DNA of 22,877 bases from Gammaproteobacteria bacterium RIFCSPHIGHO2_12_FULL_45_12 (lineage in GTDB: Bacteria; Pseudomonadota; Gammaproteobacteria; DSM-16500): NCBI GenBank assembly GCA_001801665.1, contig MGYH01000026.1, forward strand, positions 1 through 22,877, written 5' to 3'. This document shows, one piece after another, positions 15,022 through 22,873 of the stretch (its first letter is position 1; each line of letters begins with the position of its first letter). Under the pieces are notes generated by a model that was given only the letters and a program-made list of their open reading frames with translations, made no database searches and had not been told where the DNA came from. A program made the translations under genes and the position numbers.

Positions 15022-15249
15022 TTATTCGTCATTTTCTTCCCATGGATTGAATACATTAGCGCCTGTTTGATTAAAATCTTTATGATTTCGAGTAATGATT
15101 GTCATACCGTGAACTAAAGCTGTCGCGGCAATAATCGCATCTCGTTCAGGTTTTTTGTTTGGAACAGGCAGTTTTGCACAACGTTGTGCAATGGAGACAT
15201 CAAGATACAAAATTCGATCTGAGAATGCAGGAAGAACATGTAGTAACAT
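15022..15249 (-). pseudogene. C-terminal remnant of a VapC-like PIN-domain toxin
   Basis: The 75-residue reading frame matches only the second half of VapC/FitB-type PIN proteins: FSDRILYLDVSIAQRCAKL, then RDAIIAATALVHGMTIITRNHKDFNQTGANVFNPW. This contains the later acidic residues and the TRNxxDF motif. The N-terminal half with the first catalytic aspartate (usually DTN near residue 6) and the first helices is absent. The sequence upstream (15250-15291) shows no recognisable continuation before the end of rpoS. No VapB partner is present. It is therefore regarded as a relic of a toxin-antitoxin module, in a patch that also holds repeats. Confidence 0.8.
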
Positions 15250-15291
15250 GTCTACATTTCTAAATGCTTATTTAGATCTGTGCATTCTTCA

Positions 15292-16389
15292 TTAGAAAAG
15301 ATCACTGTCGATACCGCGCCGCTGCATAATTTCACGCAAGGCTTTTAAGGCATTCATTTGAATTTGCCGTACACGTTCTCGCGTTAAACCGACGGCTTCA
15401 CCCACTTCTTCAAGCGTCTGCCGTTCATAGCCAGAAAGACCAAACCGTCGACATAACACTTCCCGCTGCTTCTCATTTAATTCGCTAATGCAAGCACGTA
15501 AATTTTCATGCAACAAGTCATTTGCCATGATATCGGCGGGGTCTTTCGCATTTTGATCGGCCAACGCTTCCACCAATGGCTTGCTTGAAGCTCCCTCTCC
15601 TCCCACTTGAATATCCAGTGAGACCATGTGTTCATTCAAATCCATCATGCTCGTAATATCGTCAACAGGCCGATCCATCGCCTCTGCAATCTCGCTATGC
15701 GTTGGTTCATGACTTTGGGTTTTAAGCAGGTCACGCGCCGCAGACAAATAAGTGTTTAATTCGCGCACCACATGAATCGGCAAACGAATTGTGCGTGTCT
15801 GATTCATAATGGCTCTTTCTATCGTTTGACGTATCCACCAAGTGGCATATGTGGAAAAACGAAAACCACGTTCAGGGTCAAATTTTTCAACCGCGCGCAA
15901 AAGTCCCAAGTTGCCCTCTTCAATTAAATCTGAAAATTCCAAACCCCGATTATAATAACGACGTGCAATTTTAACGACTAAACGTAAATTACTTTCGATC
16001 ATTCGTCTTCGCGAAGCAGCGTCACCATCTCGCGCGAGACGCCCATAATAAACTTCTTCTTCCGACGAGAGTAAAGGTGAAAACCCAATTTCCTTAAGAT
16101 ACATCTGGGTGGGATCCATTGTACGCGCTAAGGGCGAACTCGCGTATTCCTGCCATGTTGCCTCTGGCTTTTTTTCAACTATCTTAGTGCTTTTTTTCGT
16201 TTTTTCCGCCTTCCCCGCTCGCTTTTGTGCTGTCTCGCTGATCCCAGCACCTTCTTCCTCTCTCAATAAATTCTGACATTCTGTTAAATCGCTCGCTCGA
16301 GGTTCTCTTTCAGTGTCAATATCCACTTCCTGGTCATCATCAAGGTCAGCATCAACCCCAGGCATTTTCCCTTTTTTGTTTTTTGACAT
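15292..16389 (-). CDS. rpoS: RNA polymerase sigma factor RpoS
   Basis: Stationary-phase/general-stress sigma factor. The core shows region 1.2 (MYLKEIGFSPLLSSEEEVYYGRLA), region 2 (RRRMIESNLRLVVKIARRYYNRG through RFSTYATWWIRQTIERAIMNQTRTIRLP), region 3 and region 4 (REVLCRRFGLSGYERQTLEEVGEAVGLTRERVRQIQMNALKALREI). The FSPLL segment and strong likeness to E. coli RpoS separate it from RpoD and RpoH. At 365 residues it is longer than E. coli RpoS (330). The extra length is an N-terminal, highly charged extension (about residues 1-90: acidic first, then Lys-rich). GAGG lies ten bases before the ATG. It is preceded by surE without pcm or nlpD between them. It probably has its own promoter in the surE tail. 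Confidence 0.95.
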   Translation of the reverse strand: MSKNKKGKMPGVDADLDDDQEVDIDTEREPRASDLTECQNLLREEEGAGISETAQKRAGKAEKTKKSTKIVEKKPEATWQEYASSPLARTMDPTQMYLKEIGFSPLLSSEEEVYYGRLARDGDAASRRRMIESNLRLVVKIARRYYNRGLEFSDLIEEGNLGLLRAVEKFDPERGFRFSTYATWWIRQTIERAIMNQTRTIRLPIHVVRELNTYLSAARDLLKTQSHEPTHSEIAEAMDRPVDDITSMMDLNEHMVSLDIQVGGEGASSKPLVEALADQNAKDPADIMANDLLHENLRACISELNEKQREVLCRRFGLSGYERQTLEEVGEAVGLTRERVRQIQMNALKALREIMQRRGIDSDLF

Positions 16390-16427
16390 AGAACGACAAC
16401 CTCAATTAAAATCAACGCCTAAACTTC

Positions 16428-16460
16428 ATTATACTATAATCCAGCCTAACCAATCTGCAA
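16428..16460 (-). promoter_or_regulatory. Candidate promoter of rpoS
   Basis: On the minus strand, overlapping -10 candidates TATAGT (16438-16433) and TATAAT (16433-16428) lie 39-49 bp before the rpoS start. TTGCAG (16460-16455), inside the end of surE, is 16 bp from TATAGT. In E. coli the main rpoS promoter is inside nlpD; that gene is absent here. Confidence 0.4.
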
Positions 16461-17201
16461 TGGTTGCACCCAGCCTGACAGTTCATCCAGTACTTTGTAG
16501 TGCGTTAAATCAAGCTGCAAGGGGGTCAAAGACACATAGCCCGTATTAACGGCATAAAAGTCAGTTCCAGGTCCTGCATCTTGTTCAGGCCCAGGTTGAC
16601 CCACCCAATAAATTTTCCTGCCCCGCGGATCTGAGCCCTTGATGGTTGGTTCTGCGATATGGCGTGTGCCAAGCCGTGTCACCTGAATGCCGCGCAATTC
16701 AGAAAACGGTAAATCTGGCACATTCACATTTAAGATGGTGTCAAACGTTAATGGCGTTTCACGCAAGCGCTCCACCATGATTTTAGCAATCTGCGCCGCT
16801 GTCTCATAATGCACACAACGCGGTCCGGCAAGGGAAACCGCCATCGACGGTAACCCAAGAAAACGCCCTTCCGTTGCCGCTGCAACCGTTCCGGAGTAAA
16901 TGACATCATCACTCAGATTTGACCCTTCATTAATGCCAGATACCACCATATCCGGCATTGTTTTAAAAAGCCCCGTCACGGCCAAATGCACACAATCAGT
17001 CGGTGTGCCATTCACACCAAAAAAACCATTGGGCGCGGTCACCACACGCAAGGGATGCTCCAGTGTCAATGAATTACTCACGCCGCTTCGATTGCGATCA
17101 GGCGCGACCACCGTGATGTCTGCGATCTTACTCAGCGCACTGGCCAAACAAGCAAGACCTGGCGCATGCACACCATCATCATTGCTAATCAAAATTTTCA
17201 T
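16446..17201 (-). CDS. surE: 5'/3'-nucleotidase SurE
   Basis: SurE dephosphorylates nucleoside monophosphates and is a stress-survival protein, commonly linked to rpoS. The 251-residue protein begins with the signature MKILISNDDGVHAPGL, in which D8 and D9 are metal ligands. APDRNRSGVSNSLTL follows with the conserved serine (S39), and VVSGINEGSNLSDDVIYSGTVAAATEG contains metal-binding N91. The start is preceded by GAGGA, which overlaps the ftsB stop codon (9-bp gap), implying coupled translation. Neighbours eno, ftsB and rpoS are in the same direction. Confidence 0.97.
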   Translation of the reverse strand: MKILISNDDGVHAPGLACLASALSKIADITVVAPDRNRSGVSNSLTLEHPLRVVTAPNGFFGVNGTPTDCVHLAVTGLFKTMPDMVVSGINEGSNLSDDVIYSGTVAAATEGRFLGLPSMAVSLAGPRCVHYETAAQIAKIMVERLRETPLTFDTILNVNVPDLPFSELRGIQVTRLGTRHIAEPTIKGSDPRGRKIYWVGQPGPEQDAGPGTDFYAVNTGYVSLTPLQLDLTHYKVLDELSGWVQPLQIG

Positions 17202-17210
17202 GCAATATCC

Positions 17211-17495
17211 TCAATTGACTATCTGGTAAAAAGTTTCGCCCTTTTTCATCATACCCAATTCCTCTCGAGCGCGCGACTCAACTTCCAGTTGACTGGTTTT
17301 CAAACGCTTGATCTGCGACAGCAATACGTCATTCTTTTTCTGTAATGCTTCGGTTTCACTCGCCTCTGCCGCCAGATTTTTTTTAAGCTTTAGCATGTCA
17401 ACAATGCCGCCCGCCTCAAACCAGAGTCTGTATTGAAAGAATGCCAAGAGGCCAAGCAGCGCGACTAGCAATAGATTTAAACGAAGATTAGACAT
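17211..17495 (-). CDS. ftsB: Cell division protein FtsB
   Basis: Bitopic inner-membrane protein of the FtsQLB complex that licenses septal peptidoglycan synthesis. The 94-residue form starts at the ATG at 17495 (MSNLRLNLLLVALLGLL), inside the eno stop region. A longer frame to 17681 would lie within eno and has no matching function. Expected parts are present: a transmembrane segment (about 5-21), a coiled coil (about 30-65) and the conserved C-terminal pattern AREELGMMKKGETFYQIV. eno and ftsB overlap by eight bases. The ftsB-eno linkage is common in gammaproteobacteria. Confidence 0.93.
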   Translation of the reverse strand: MSNLRLNLLLVALLGLLAFFQYRLWFEAGGIVDMLKLKKNLAAEASETEALQKKNDVLLSQIKRLKTSQLEVESRAREELGMMKKGETFYQIVN

Positions 17496-18783
17496 GTGCC
17501 AACAACTCACGGTTGAAAACACTGAGACCCGCATAACGCCCCTTGGCGCCCAATTGCTCTTCAATGCGTAACAATTGATTATATTTGGCAACTCGATCGG
17601 TACGGCACAATGAACCGGTCTTGATCTGGCCTGCATGGGTTCCAACGGCAATATCCGCAATGGTCGTATCTTCCGTTTCACCAGAACGATGCGAGATCAC
17701 CGTGTGATACTGCGCGTCTTTTGCCAACCGAATGGCTGCCAACGTTTCAGAAAGCGTCCCAATTTGATTAGGCTTGATTAAAATCGCGTTCGCCACCTGC
17801 TCATCAATACCGCGCTGCAGTAAGACGGTATTTGTCACAAATAAATCATCGCCCACCAACTGCACCCTCTCACCTAAGGTTTGTGTTAGCAGCGCCCAGC
17901 CTTCCCAGTCATCTTCCGCTAGACCATCCTCAATGCTGATAATCGGATACTGACTGACTAAGCGCGCATAATAATCCGTTAATTCCTGGGCTGTTAATGC
18001 TGATTGATAACCACTGAGCCGATATGTCCCTTGTTGATACAATTCATTGGCCGCCACATCCAGACCCAGAAAAATATCTTTTGCAGGTTGATAACCTGCC
18101 TCTGTGATTGCTTCAAGAATCAGCTCAATCGCCGCTTCCTGATTTGGCAAATCAGGCGCAAAACCACCTTCGTCGCCCACATTGGTGTGATATTTCCTGG
18201 CTTTTAATAATTTTTTTAAATGATGAAACACTTCGACCCCCGCACGGAGCGCATCTGAAAAAGTGGGCAAACCCGCGGGTATGATCATAAATTCCTGAAA
18301 ATCAATATTATTATCCGCGTGCGCGCCCCCATTAATAATATTCATCATCGGCACAGGCAAAACATAATCGCTTTGACCGCCCAAATAATGATACAAGGGC
18401 AGACCCAGGCTAAGTGCCGCCGCTTTTGCGGTGGCAAGGGATACCGAAAGCAATGCGTTTGCGCCCAGTTTTTTCTTATTTTCGGTGGCATCCAATGCAA
18501 TCATGATCGCATCAATCTCGCTTTGATGCGTGACATCCTTTCCTCTTAATGCGTTTGCCAGTTCCTCTCGCACAAAAGTAACCGCTTGCCTGACCCCCCT
18601 GCCAAGATAACGCTTCACATCCTGATCACGCAATTCCACCGCTTCTCTTGACCCAGTAGAAGCACCTGAGGGCACAGCAGCGCGACCGATGACACCGCTC
18701 GCTAAAATGACTTCCGCTTCCACCGTTGGATGACCGCGTGAATCCAAAATTTCACGCGCCACAATCTCTTTAATGACTGACAT
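17488..18783 (-). CDS. eno: Enolase
   Basis: Enolase converts 2-phosphoglycerate to phosphoenolpyruvate. In some bacteria it also joins the RNA degradosome. The 431-residue protein has the family motifs EILDSRGHPTVEAEV, GGAHADNNIDFQEFMI, IEDGLAEDDWEGW, QLVGDDLFVTN and ISHRSGETEDTTIADIAV. The frame extends one codon to a TTG (18786), but the ATG at 18783 follows AGGAG by seven bases. It lies 13 bp after hda and overlaps ftsB by 8 bp, so it is part of a dense minus-strand unit. Confidence 0.98.
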   Translation of the reverse strand: MSVIKEIVAREILDSRGHPTVEAEVILASGVIGRAAVPSGASTGSREAVELRDQDVKRYLGRGVRQAVTFVREELANALRGKDVTHQSEIDAIMIALDATENKKKLGANALLSVSLATAKAAALSLGLPLYHYLGGQSDYVLPVPMMNIINGGAHADNNIDFQEFMIIPAGLPTFSDALRAGVEVFHHLKKLLKARKYHTNVGDEGGFAPDLPNQEAAIELILEAITEAGYQPAKDIFLGLDVAANELYQQGTYRLSGYQSALTAQELTDYYARLVSQYPIISIEDGLAEDDWEGWALLTQTLGERVQLVGDDLFVTNTVLLQRGIDEQVANAILIKPNQIGTLSETLAAIRLAKDAQYHTVISHRSGETEDTTIADIAVGTHAGQIKTGSLCRTDRVAKYNQLLRIEEQLGAKGRYAGLSVFNRELLAHV

Positions 18784-18796
18784 CAAAACACTCCTC

Positions 18797-19498
18797 TTAA
18801 ATTTGCAGAACTTCTTTCACAAATGGAATGGTTAAACGACGCTGCGCCGCCAAAGACGCCTTGTCCAGCGCATCCAGGGCCGCAAACAAAGTGCCCATGT
18901 GTCTTGGACAATGCGTTAATATATATTTCGCAACTTCTTCAGACAAATGGATACCGCGACGCTCTGCACGCATAATCAGGACAGACAATTTTTCATCGTC
19001 TGTTAACGCCTGCAACTGATAAACAACACCTGCCGCGAGACGTGAAACCAAATCAGGCAACGTCAAATTCAGGGCTTTTGGCAAATATTGTGCGGCAATA
19101 ATAATGCTGCCGCCTGAATCATTAATCCGGTTATATAAATTAAATAACGCCAGCTCCCAGTCGCGCTTCCCCGCAATCACCTGCAAGTCATCAATGCAAA
19201 TTAAATTCAAGGTCTCAAGATCACTCAGCACCTCAGGCGACAATGCAATTAAATTCGCTAACGGCAAATACACAGAAGTTAACTGATGCTGATAGGCATA
19301 ATGACAAGCTGCTTGCAGTAAATGACTGCGGCCATGACCACGCGCACCGCATAAATAAATGATCTTTTCTCCCCTCCCGCTAGCCGACTGTTTTAAGGCA
19401 GCCACAATCTCTGCGTTTTTTCCTGCCCAGAAATTGTCATAAGTTGACTCATCTTTCGAGCTTAAGCCTAACGTTAACTGCGCTAATAAATCTTGCAT
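18797..19498 (-). CDS. hda: DnaA regulatory inactivator Hda
   Basis: Hda is an AAA+ DnaA homologue that, with the beta clamp, promotes hydrolysis of ATP-DnaA to limit re-initiation. From the ATG at 19498 it is 233 residues. The N terminus has MQDLLAQLTLGL, matching the clamp-binding QL(S/T)L(P/G)L motif. This is followed by the variant P-loop GARGHGRSHLLQAA, IDDLQVIAG (Walker B) and a sensor II-like region (LVSRLAAGVVYQL onwards). The frame could open at a TTG (19507), but the distance to AAGATGAG favours the ATG. It is 15 bp downstream of the DUF2066 gene and 13 bp upstream of eno. Confidence 0.93.
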   Translation of the reverse strand: MQDLLAQLTLGLSSKDESTYDNFWAGKNAEIVAALKQSASGRGEKIIYLCGARGHGRSHLLQAACHYAYQHQLTSVYLPLANLIALSPEVLSDLETLNLICIDDLQVIAGKRDWELALFNLYNRINDSGGSIIIAAQYLPKALNLTLPDLVSRLAAGVVYQLQALTDDEKLSVLIMRAERRGIHLSEEVAKYILTHCPRHMGTLFAALDALDKASLAAQRRLTIPFVKEVLQI

Positions 19499-19513
19499 TA
19501 CGGACAACTCATC

Positions 19514-20560
19514 TTAATGAACCCAGTCATACATCAACGTCTCATTTTCTTCATCTTCAGAAATCAGTTCCAGATGCAGCCCCGCTTCCGCTGCTTGCTG
19601 AAACATGGCTGGCGAACCATTCACCAGCACATCCATTTCCACACGCGTCCCCGTCACGGATAACAATTGCACTTTCCGCACCAGCGACAGTTGTTTCAAA
19701 TATTGCACCAATGCGGCCAAGTCGCTTTTTTCCACAATACTTTCCACCGCCAGTGTCAGCCACCTTTCAGGGACATCCGCTGATTTGGCTGTCACGTGTT
19801 TCGACAGCTTCTGGGTCACCTGATTTAACGCGGCACCCGTCAACTGGCTGATCGTTGTTCCCTCTGTTTCAAAATCTGACTGTGTCGCATTCACCACTAA
19901 CTGCCATTGACCCGTTTCAAATGGCGCACCCGCCTTGATATGTCCAATCAACATGGCTTCCGGTGCATATCGTTTTCCCGCTTCTTTTAACGTCACCACA
20001 TTCCTATTCACAATGGTGTCAGCCGAAACCAAGTCCATATCCGCCGAATCCATCATCGGAAAAATAAGCGGCAAGCCAGAACGCTCGCCCTGTGTTTGCA
20101 TTGCTTTTAAAATATCGGGGTGAACATCCTCACTGACCATGTCAGTGACGTTATCGGCATTGGTTACGGCAAGCCACACTAAAATCAGCGGTCGACTCTC
20201 TTTCCAGTAATCCACCCCCGCCTTGTTCAATAATTGATTGATGAAGGGGGCATCATAACGCACATGAAGTATAAAAGCGGCTGCTCTGGTGTCGCCTGAT
20301 GGCGTATAACGATACTCTTGCACATAATCCATGACATGACCCAGCGTTGGCGCAATCACCGCGTTACTCGCAATGGACAAATCACCACTCACTCTTGTTA
20401 ACACCTGAATAAAACCCTGTCGCACTGCTTCAACCAAGAGCCCGTCCGACTGAGAGGCAATGGGCAAGGCGACTTGATACAAGCCAGACATTTTCACCGC
20501 CCAAACAGGCAAAATCTGACAGGCCAGCACGCCTATCAGCACAAGTATGCATTTTTTCAT
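19514..20560 (-). CDS. DUF2066 domain-containing exported protein
   Basis: A 348-residue protein of unknown function. A signal peptide is visible (MKKCILVLIGVLACQILPVWA, cut before VKMSG), so it is probably periplasmic. The region about 22-130 (YQVALPIASQSDGLLVEAVRQGFIQVLTRVSGD and following) is typical of DUF2066 proteins, which are encoded next to hda in many gammaproteobacteria. That linkage is the main support for the family call. It heads a minus-strand run leading into hda, eno, ftsB, surE and rpoS. No catalytic residues can be named. Confidence 0.82.
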   Translation of the reverse strand: MKKCILVLIGVLACQILPVWAVKMSGLYQVALPIASQSDGLLVEAVRQGFIQVLTRVSGDLSIASNAVIAPTLGHVMDYVQEYRYTPSGDTRAAAFILHVRYDAPFINQLLNKAGVDYWKESRPLILVWLAVTNADNVTDMVSEDVHPDILKAMQTQGERSGLPLIFPMMDSADMDLVSADTIVNRNVVTLKEAGKRYAPEAMLIGHIKAGAPFETGQWQLVVNATQSDFETEGTTISQLTGAALNQVTQKLSKHVTAKSADVPERWLTLAVESIVEKSDLAALVQYLKQLSLVRKVQLLSVTGTRVEMDVLVNGSPAMFQQAAEAGLHLELISEDEENETLMYDWVH

Positions 20561-20589
20561 ATAGACATCTATCCCTGAGCGATTGAAAC

Positions 20590-20618
20590 ATTATAACTTA
20601 ACAAACGAATATGATAAA
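20590..20618 (-). promoter_or_regulatory. Candidate promoter of the DUF2066-hda-eno unit
   Basis: On the minus strand TATAAT (20595-20590, perfect consensus) has TTTATC (20618-20613) 17 bp upstream. It lies 30 bp before the DUF2066 start. The same region must also serve the divergent glycosyltransferase, for which no convincing boxes were found. Confidence 0.45.
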
Positions 20619-20651
20619 TTTCGACTATTAAAAATTCGTGCAGGAACTATC

Positions 20652-22334
20652 ATGACAGCAAAAGCACCAAGGCCGCCACAAAATCAACCTGGCTTTTGGC
20701 CTGACATGTTGTGGCTATCCATCGTGTTAGGCGCACTTTTCTTTGTATTTTTAGGAAATCGCCCACTGTTTGTTCCGGACGAAGGCAGGTACGCTGAGAT
20801 TGCGCGTGAAATGTTCAATTCAGGGGATTATGTCACCCCCACCTTAAATGGCATCCGATATTTCGAGAAACCCCCGTTATTTTATTGGCTGGAAACCATC
20901 GCCATTCACTTTGGCGGCCTGAATCTCTGGTCATTACGCAGTATTAACGCCCTGTTGGGCTTACTTGGCTGCTTAGCCACTTACGCCATCAGCCGCCACC
21001 TTTTTAACCGTCTGACCGGCCTCTTATCGGCACTCATCTTAAGCACCAGCCTGCTCTACTTTACCATGACGCACATGATTAGCCTGGACATGCCTGTCAC
21101 GCTCTTCATCACCTTAAGTCTCTACCTGTTTCTGACCGGCACAAATCTGGCCGATGGCTTCAGTCGACGCATATGTTGTTGGTCTGCGGCAAGCGCGGCT
21201 GCGCTTGCAGTCCTTTGCAAAGGCTTAATCGGCTTATTATTTCCCCTGATGATTATTGGCGCATGGATAAGCATTACCGGACAGTGGCGGCTTTTAAAAC
21301 GTCTCTACCTACCCTCAAGCCTGCTCTTGTTTGGCCTCATTGCGCTTCCCTGGCATTGGCTAGTCAATCTGCGAAATCCTGGCTTTTTCCACTTTTATTT
21401 TATTGAACAACATTTCTTGCGCTACGCCACCACCGATATTGGGCATTATCAACCCGTCTGGTTTTTCATTCCCTGCCTGATCCTCGGTTTTTTTCCGTGG
21501 ATCTTTTTTTTGCCGCAAACGCTTGCAGCCGCTATCAGCCGCTCCATCCGCCACCTAAAACAACAAACGGCCACCCTGTTTTTTCTCGTCTGGGCAATCA
21601 TGATTTTTGCTTTTTTCTCTTTCTCAAAATCAAAACTGATCCCCTATATCTTACCCCTCTTTCCCGCGCTAGCCATTTTAACCGGCCATCACCTGGCCGA
21701 GCTGATTCAGCAAAACAAAATAATCCGCCTCAAAATAAGTTTTTGCTGTCTTTTCATCGGTGCCATTATCATCGCCTATGCGCTAAACCAATACACCTTC
21801 AGTGCGGCCTTGCCTCATCCGGCATTGGCCAAACACTATCTCAATGCGGCGGGCATCCTGTTATTGCTCGGTAGTTTGGCTGCGTGCCTGTTCGCTTTCA
21901 GGAATGACGCCAAAGCCATTGGCATCACCGTCATCACGAGCGGCCTCTTTTCCTTATCTCTTCTGGGTGCAGCCCCCGCCATTGACGCTCGCACCATTTT
22001 ACCCTTTGCTCAAAAAATCAAGCCGCTCTTAACCGCAGGCGATGAGGTGATGACCATCAACCAATATTATCAGGACTTGCCCTTTTACCTTGAACGGCGG
22101 GTCAGCATCGTCAATTGGCGCAATGAACTCAGTTATGGCATGCAGCAACAAGATACACACGAATGGATGATCAATACCGCCACCTTTTGGCAACGCTGGC
22201 ATAGCAAGCAACGTGTCTTTGCCGTTTTAGGGCTGGATGAATATGCACAACTTGTCACAAAAAACCCTAACGAGACCATTTTTCTTTTAGGGAAAACACC
22301 CAATAATGCTCTGATTTGCAACCAACCGATATGA
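20652..22334 (+). CDS. ArnT/PMT-like membrane glycosyltransferase (GT39/83 type)
   Basis: A polytopic inner-membrane protein resembling ArnT, which transfers sugars from undecaprenyl phosphate to lipid A or other acceptors on the periplasmic side. Seen: about a dozen hydrophobic helices, a first periplasmic loop with the catalytic-type motif PDEGRYAEIAREM, then YVTPTLNGIRYFEKPPLFYWL, a hallmark of this family, and a C-terminal soluble segment. The ATG at 20652 is six bases after AGGA and gives 560 residues. The longer frame from a TTG at 20583 lacks a ribosome binding site. Not in a group with arn genes, so the donor and acceptor are unknown; ArnT itself cannot be claimed. It is divergent from the DUF2066 gene. 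Confidence 0.88.
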   Translation: MTAKAPRPPQNQPGFWPDMLWLSIVLGALFFVFLGNRPLFVPDEGRYAEIAREMFNSGDYVTPTLNGIRYFEKPPLFYWLETIAIHFGGLNLWSLRSINALLGLLGCLATYAISRHLFNRLTGLLSALILSTSLLYFTMTHMISLDMPVTLFITLSLYLFLTGTNLADGFSRRICCWSAASAAALAVLCKGLIGLLFPLMIIGAWISITGQWRLLKRLYLPSSLLLFGLIALPWHWLVNLRNPGFFHFYFIEQHFLRYATTDIGHYQPVWFFIPCLILGFFPWIFFLPQTLAAAISRSIRHLKQQTATLFFLVWAIMIFAFFSFSKSKLIPYILPLFPALAILTGHHLAELIQQNKIIRLKISFCCLFIGAIIIAYALNQYTFSAALPHPALAKHYLNAAGILLLLGSLAACLFAFRNDAKAIGITVITSGLFSLSLLGAAPAIDARTILPFAQKIKPLLTAGDEVMTINQYYQDLPFYLERRVSIVNWRNELSYGMQQQDTHEWMINTATFWQRWHSKQRVFAVLGLDEYAQLVTKNPNETIFLLGKTPNNALICNQPI

Positions 22335-22341
22335 CTAACTA

Positions 22342-22369
22342 TTGACTTGCTAACCCATTGAGATATATT
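22342..22369 (+). promoter_or_regulatory. Promoter of ihfB
   Basis: TTGACT (22342-22347), 16-bp spacer, TATATT (22364-22369), 44 bp before the ihfB start. It is the best-looking sigma-70 promoter in the window. Confidence 0.6.
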
Positions 22370-22413
22370 GAAAGAATGGCCAATCAATATGGAGGCAGCA
22401 CTGCTGAAAGGAT

Positions 22414-22755
22414 ATGCTGATTAAATCACAACTTATCGGCGAACTCAGCAAACGATTCCCGCATTTACCTGAAAGAGACATTGCACTCGCTGTCAATTAT
22501 CTTATTGAGCACATGAGCAGCATCCTCAGTCAGGAAGGTGGTCGTATCGAGATTCGAGGTTTTGGCAGCTTCAACTTACACTTCCGCCCACCCCGCCGAG
22601 CTCACAACCCCAAAACCGGTGAAAAGCTCATTACCTGCCCCAAATTTGCTGTTCATTTCAAACCAGGGAAAGAACTACGCGAAAGGGTCAATGCCAACCG
22701 TCACCTGCCCATTGAAAGCGTTTCCAAAGCCGACATGGATGATGAAACAGATTAA
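22414..22755 (+). CDS. ihfB: Integration host factor subunit beta
   Basis: IHF bends DNA as an alpha-beta heterodimer. The 113-residue protein matches the beta subunit: KSQLIGELSKRFPHLPERDIALAVNYLIEHM (helices), GRIEIRGFGSFNLHFRPPRRAHNPKTGEKL (strands and DNA arm with the intercalating proline in NPKTG), and FKPGKELRERVN. E. coli IHF-beta is 94 residues; the extra residues form a polar C-terminal tail. The ATG at 22414 has AAAGGA only one base before it, closer than usual, and GGAGG lies 17 bases upstream; the start could not be improved. It has its own promoter and terminator. Confidence 0.95.
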   Translation: MLIKSQLIGELSKRFPHLPERDIALAVNYLIEHMSSILSQEGGRIEIRGFGSFNLHFRPPRRAHNPKTGEKLITCPKFAVHFKPGKELRERVNANRHLPIESVSKADMDDETD

Positions 22756-22774
22756 GCTTTCACCCTGACATGCC

Positions 22775-22800
22775 ATCAAGGCAAGCACCTTGATCTTTTT
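22775..22800 (+). terminator. Rho-independent terminator after ihfB
   Basis: ATCAAGG (22775-22781) pairs with CCTTGAT (22788-22794) around six bases, followed by CTTTTT. It lies 20 bp after the stop. Confidence 0.85.
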
Positions 22801-22823
22801 GGAGATATTTTAATTTTAAATCC

Positions 22824-22860
22824 ATTAACTGTGTCATTCCCTATTAACTGTGTCATTCCC
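22824..22860. repeat. Two copies of an 18-bp direct repeat
   Basis: ATTAACTGTGTCATTCCC occurs at 22824-22841 and again at 22843-22860. The second copy runs directly into the REP-like hairpin at 22856-22873, as if the edge of the element had been duplicated. Confidence 0.85.
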
Positions 22861-22873
22861 GCGCAGGCGGGAA
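22856..22873. repeat. REP-like hairpin at the window edge
   Basis: TTCCCGC (22856-22862) and GCGGGAA (22867-22873) around GCAG. The flanking TGTCATTCCCGCGCAGGC is typical of widespread extragenic palindromes of proteobacteria. The element continues to or beyond the window end. Confidence 0.75.

Noticed and set aside
14903..15070. Small frame of 55 codons (MHQGAYKLFMPKSL...) after the REP-like element
   Set aside because: No ribosome binding site, no recognisable similarity, and it overlaps the end of the VapC relic on the other strand. It might be a relic of a larger gene but cannot be supported.
17496..17681. N-terminal extension of FtsB
   Set aside because: It lies wholly within the eno coding region in another frame and would put a long unrelated segment before the membrane helix; the ATG at 17495 gives a normal FtsB.
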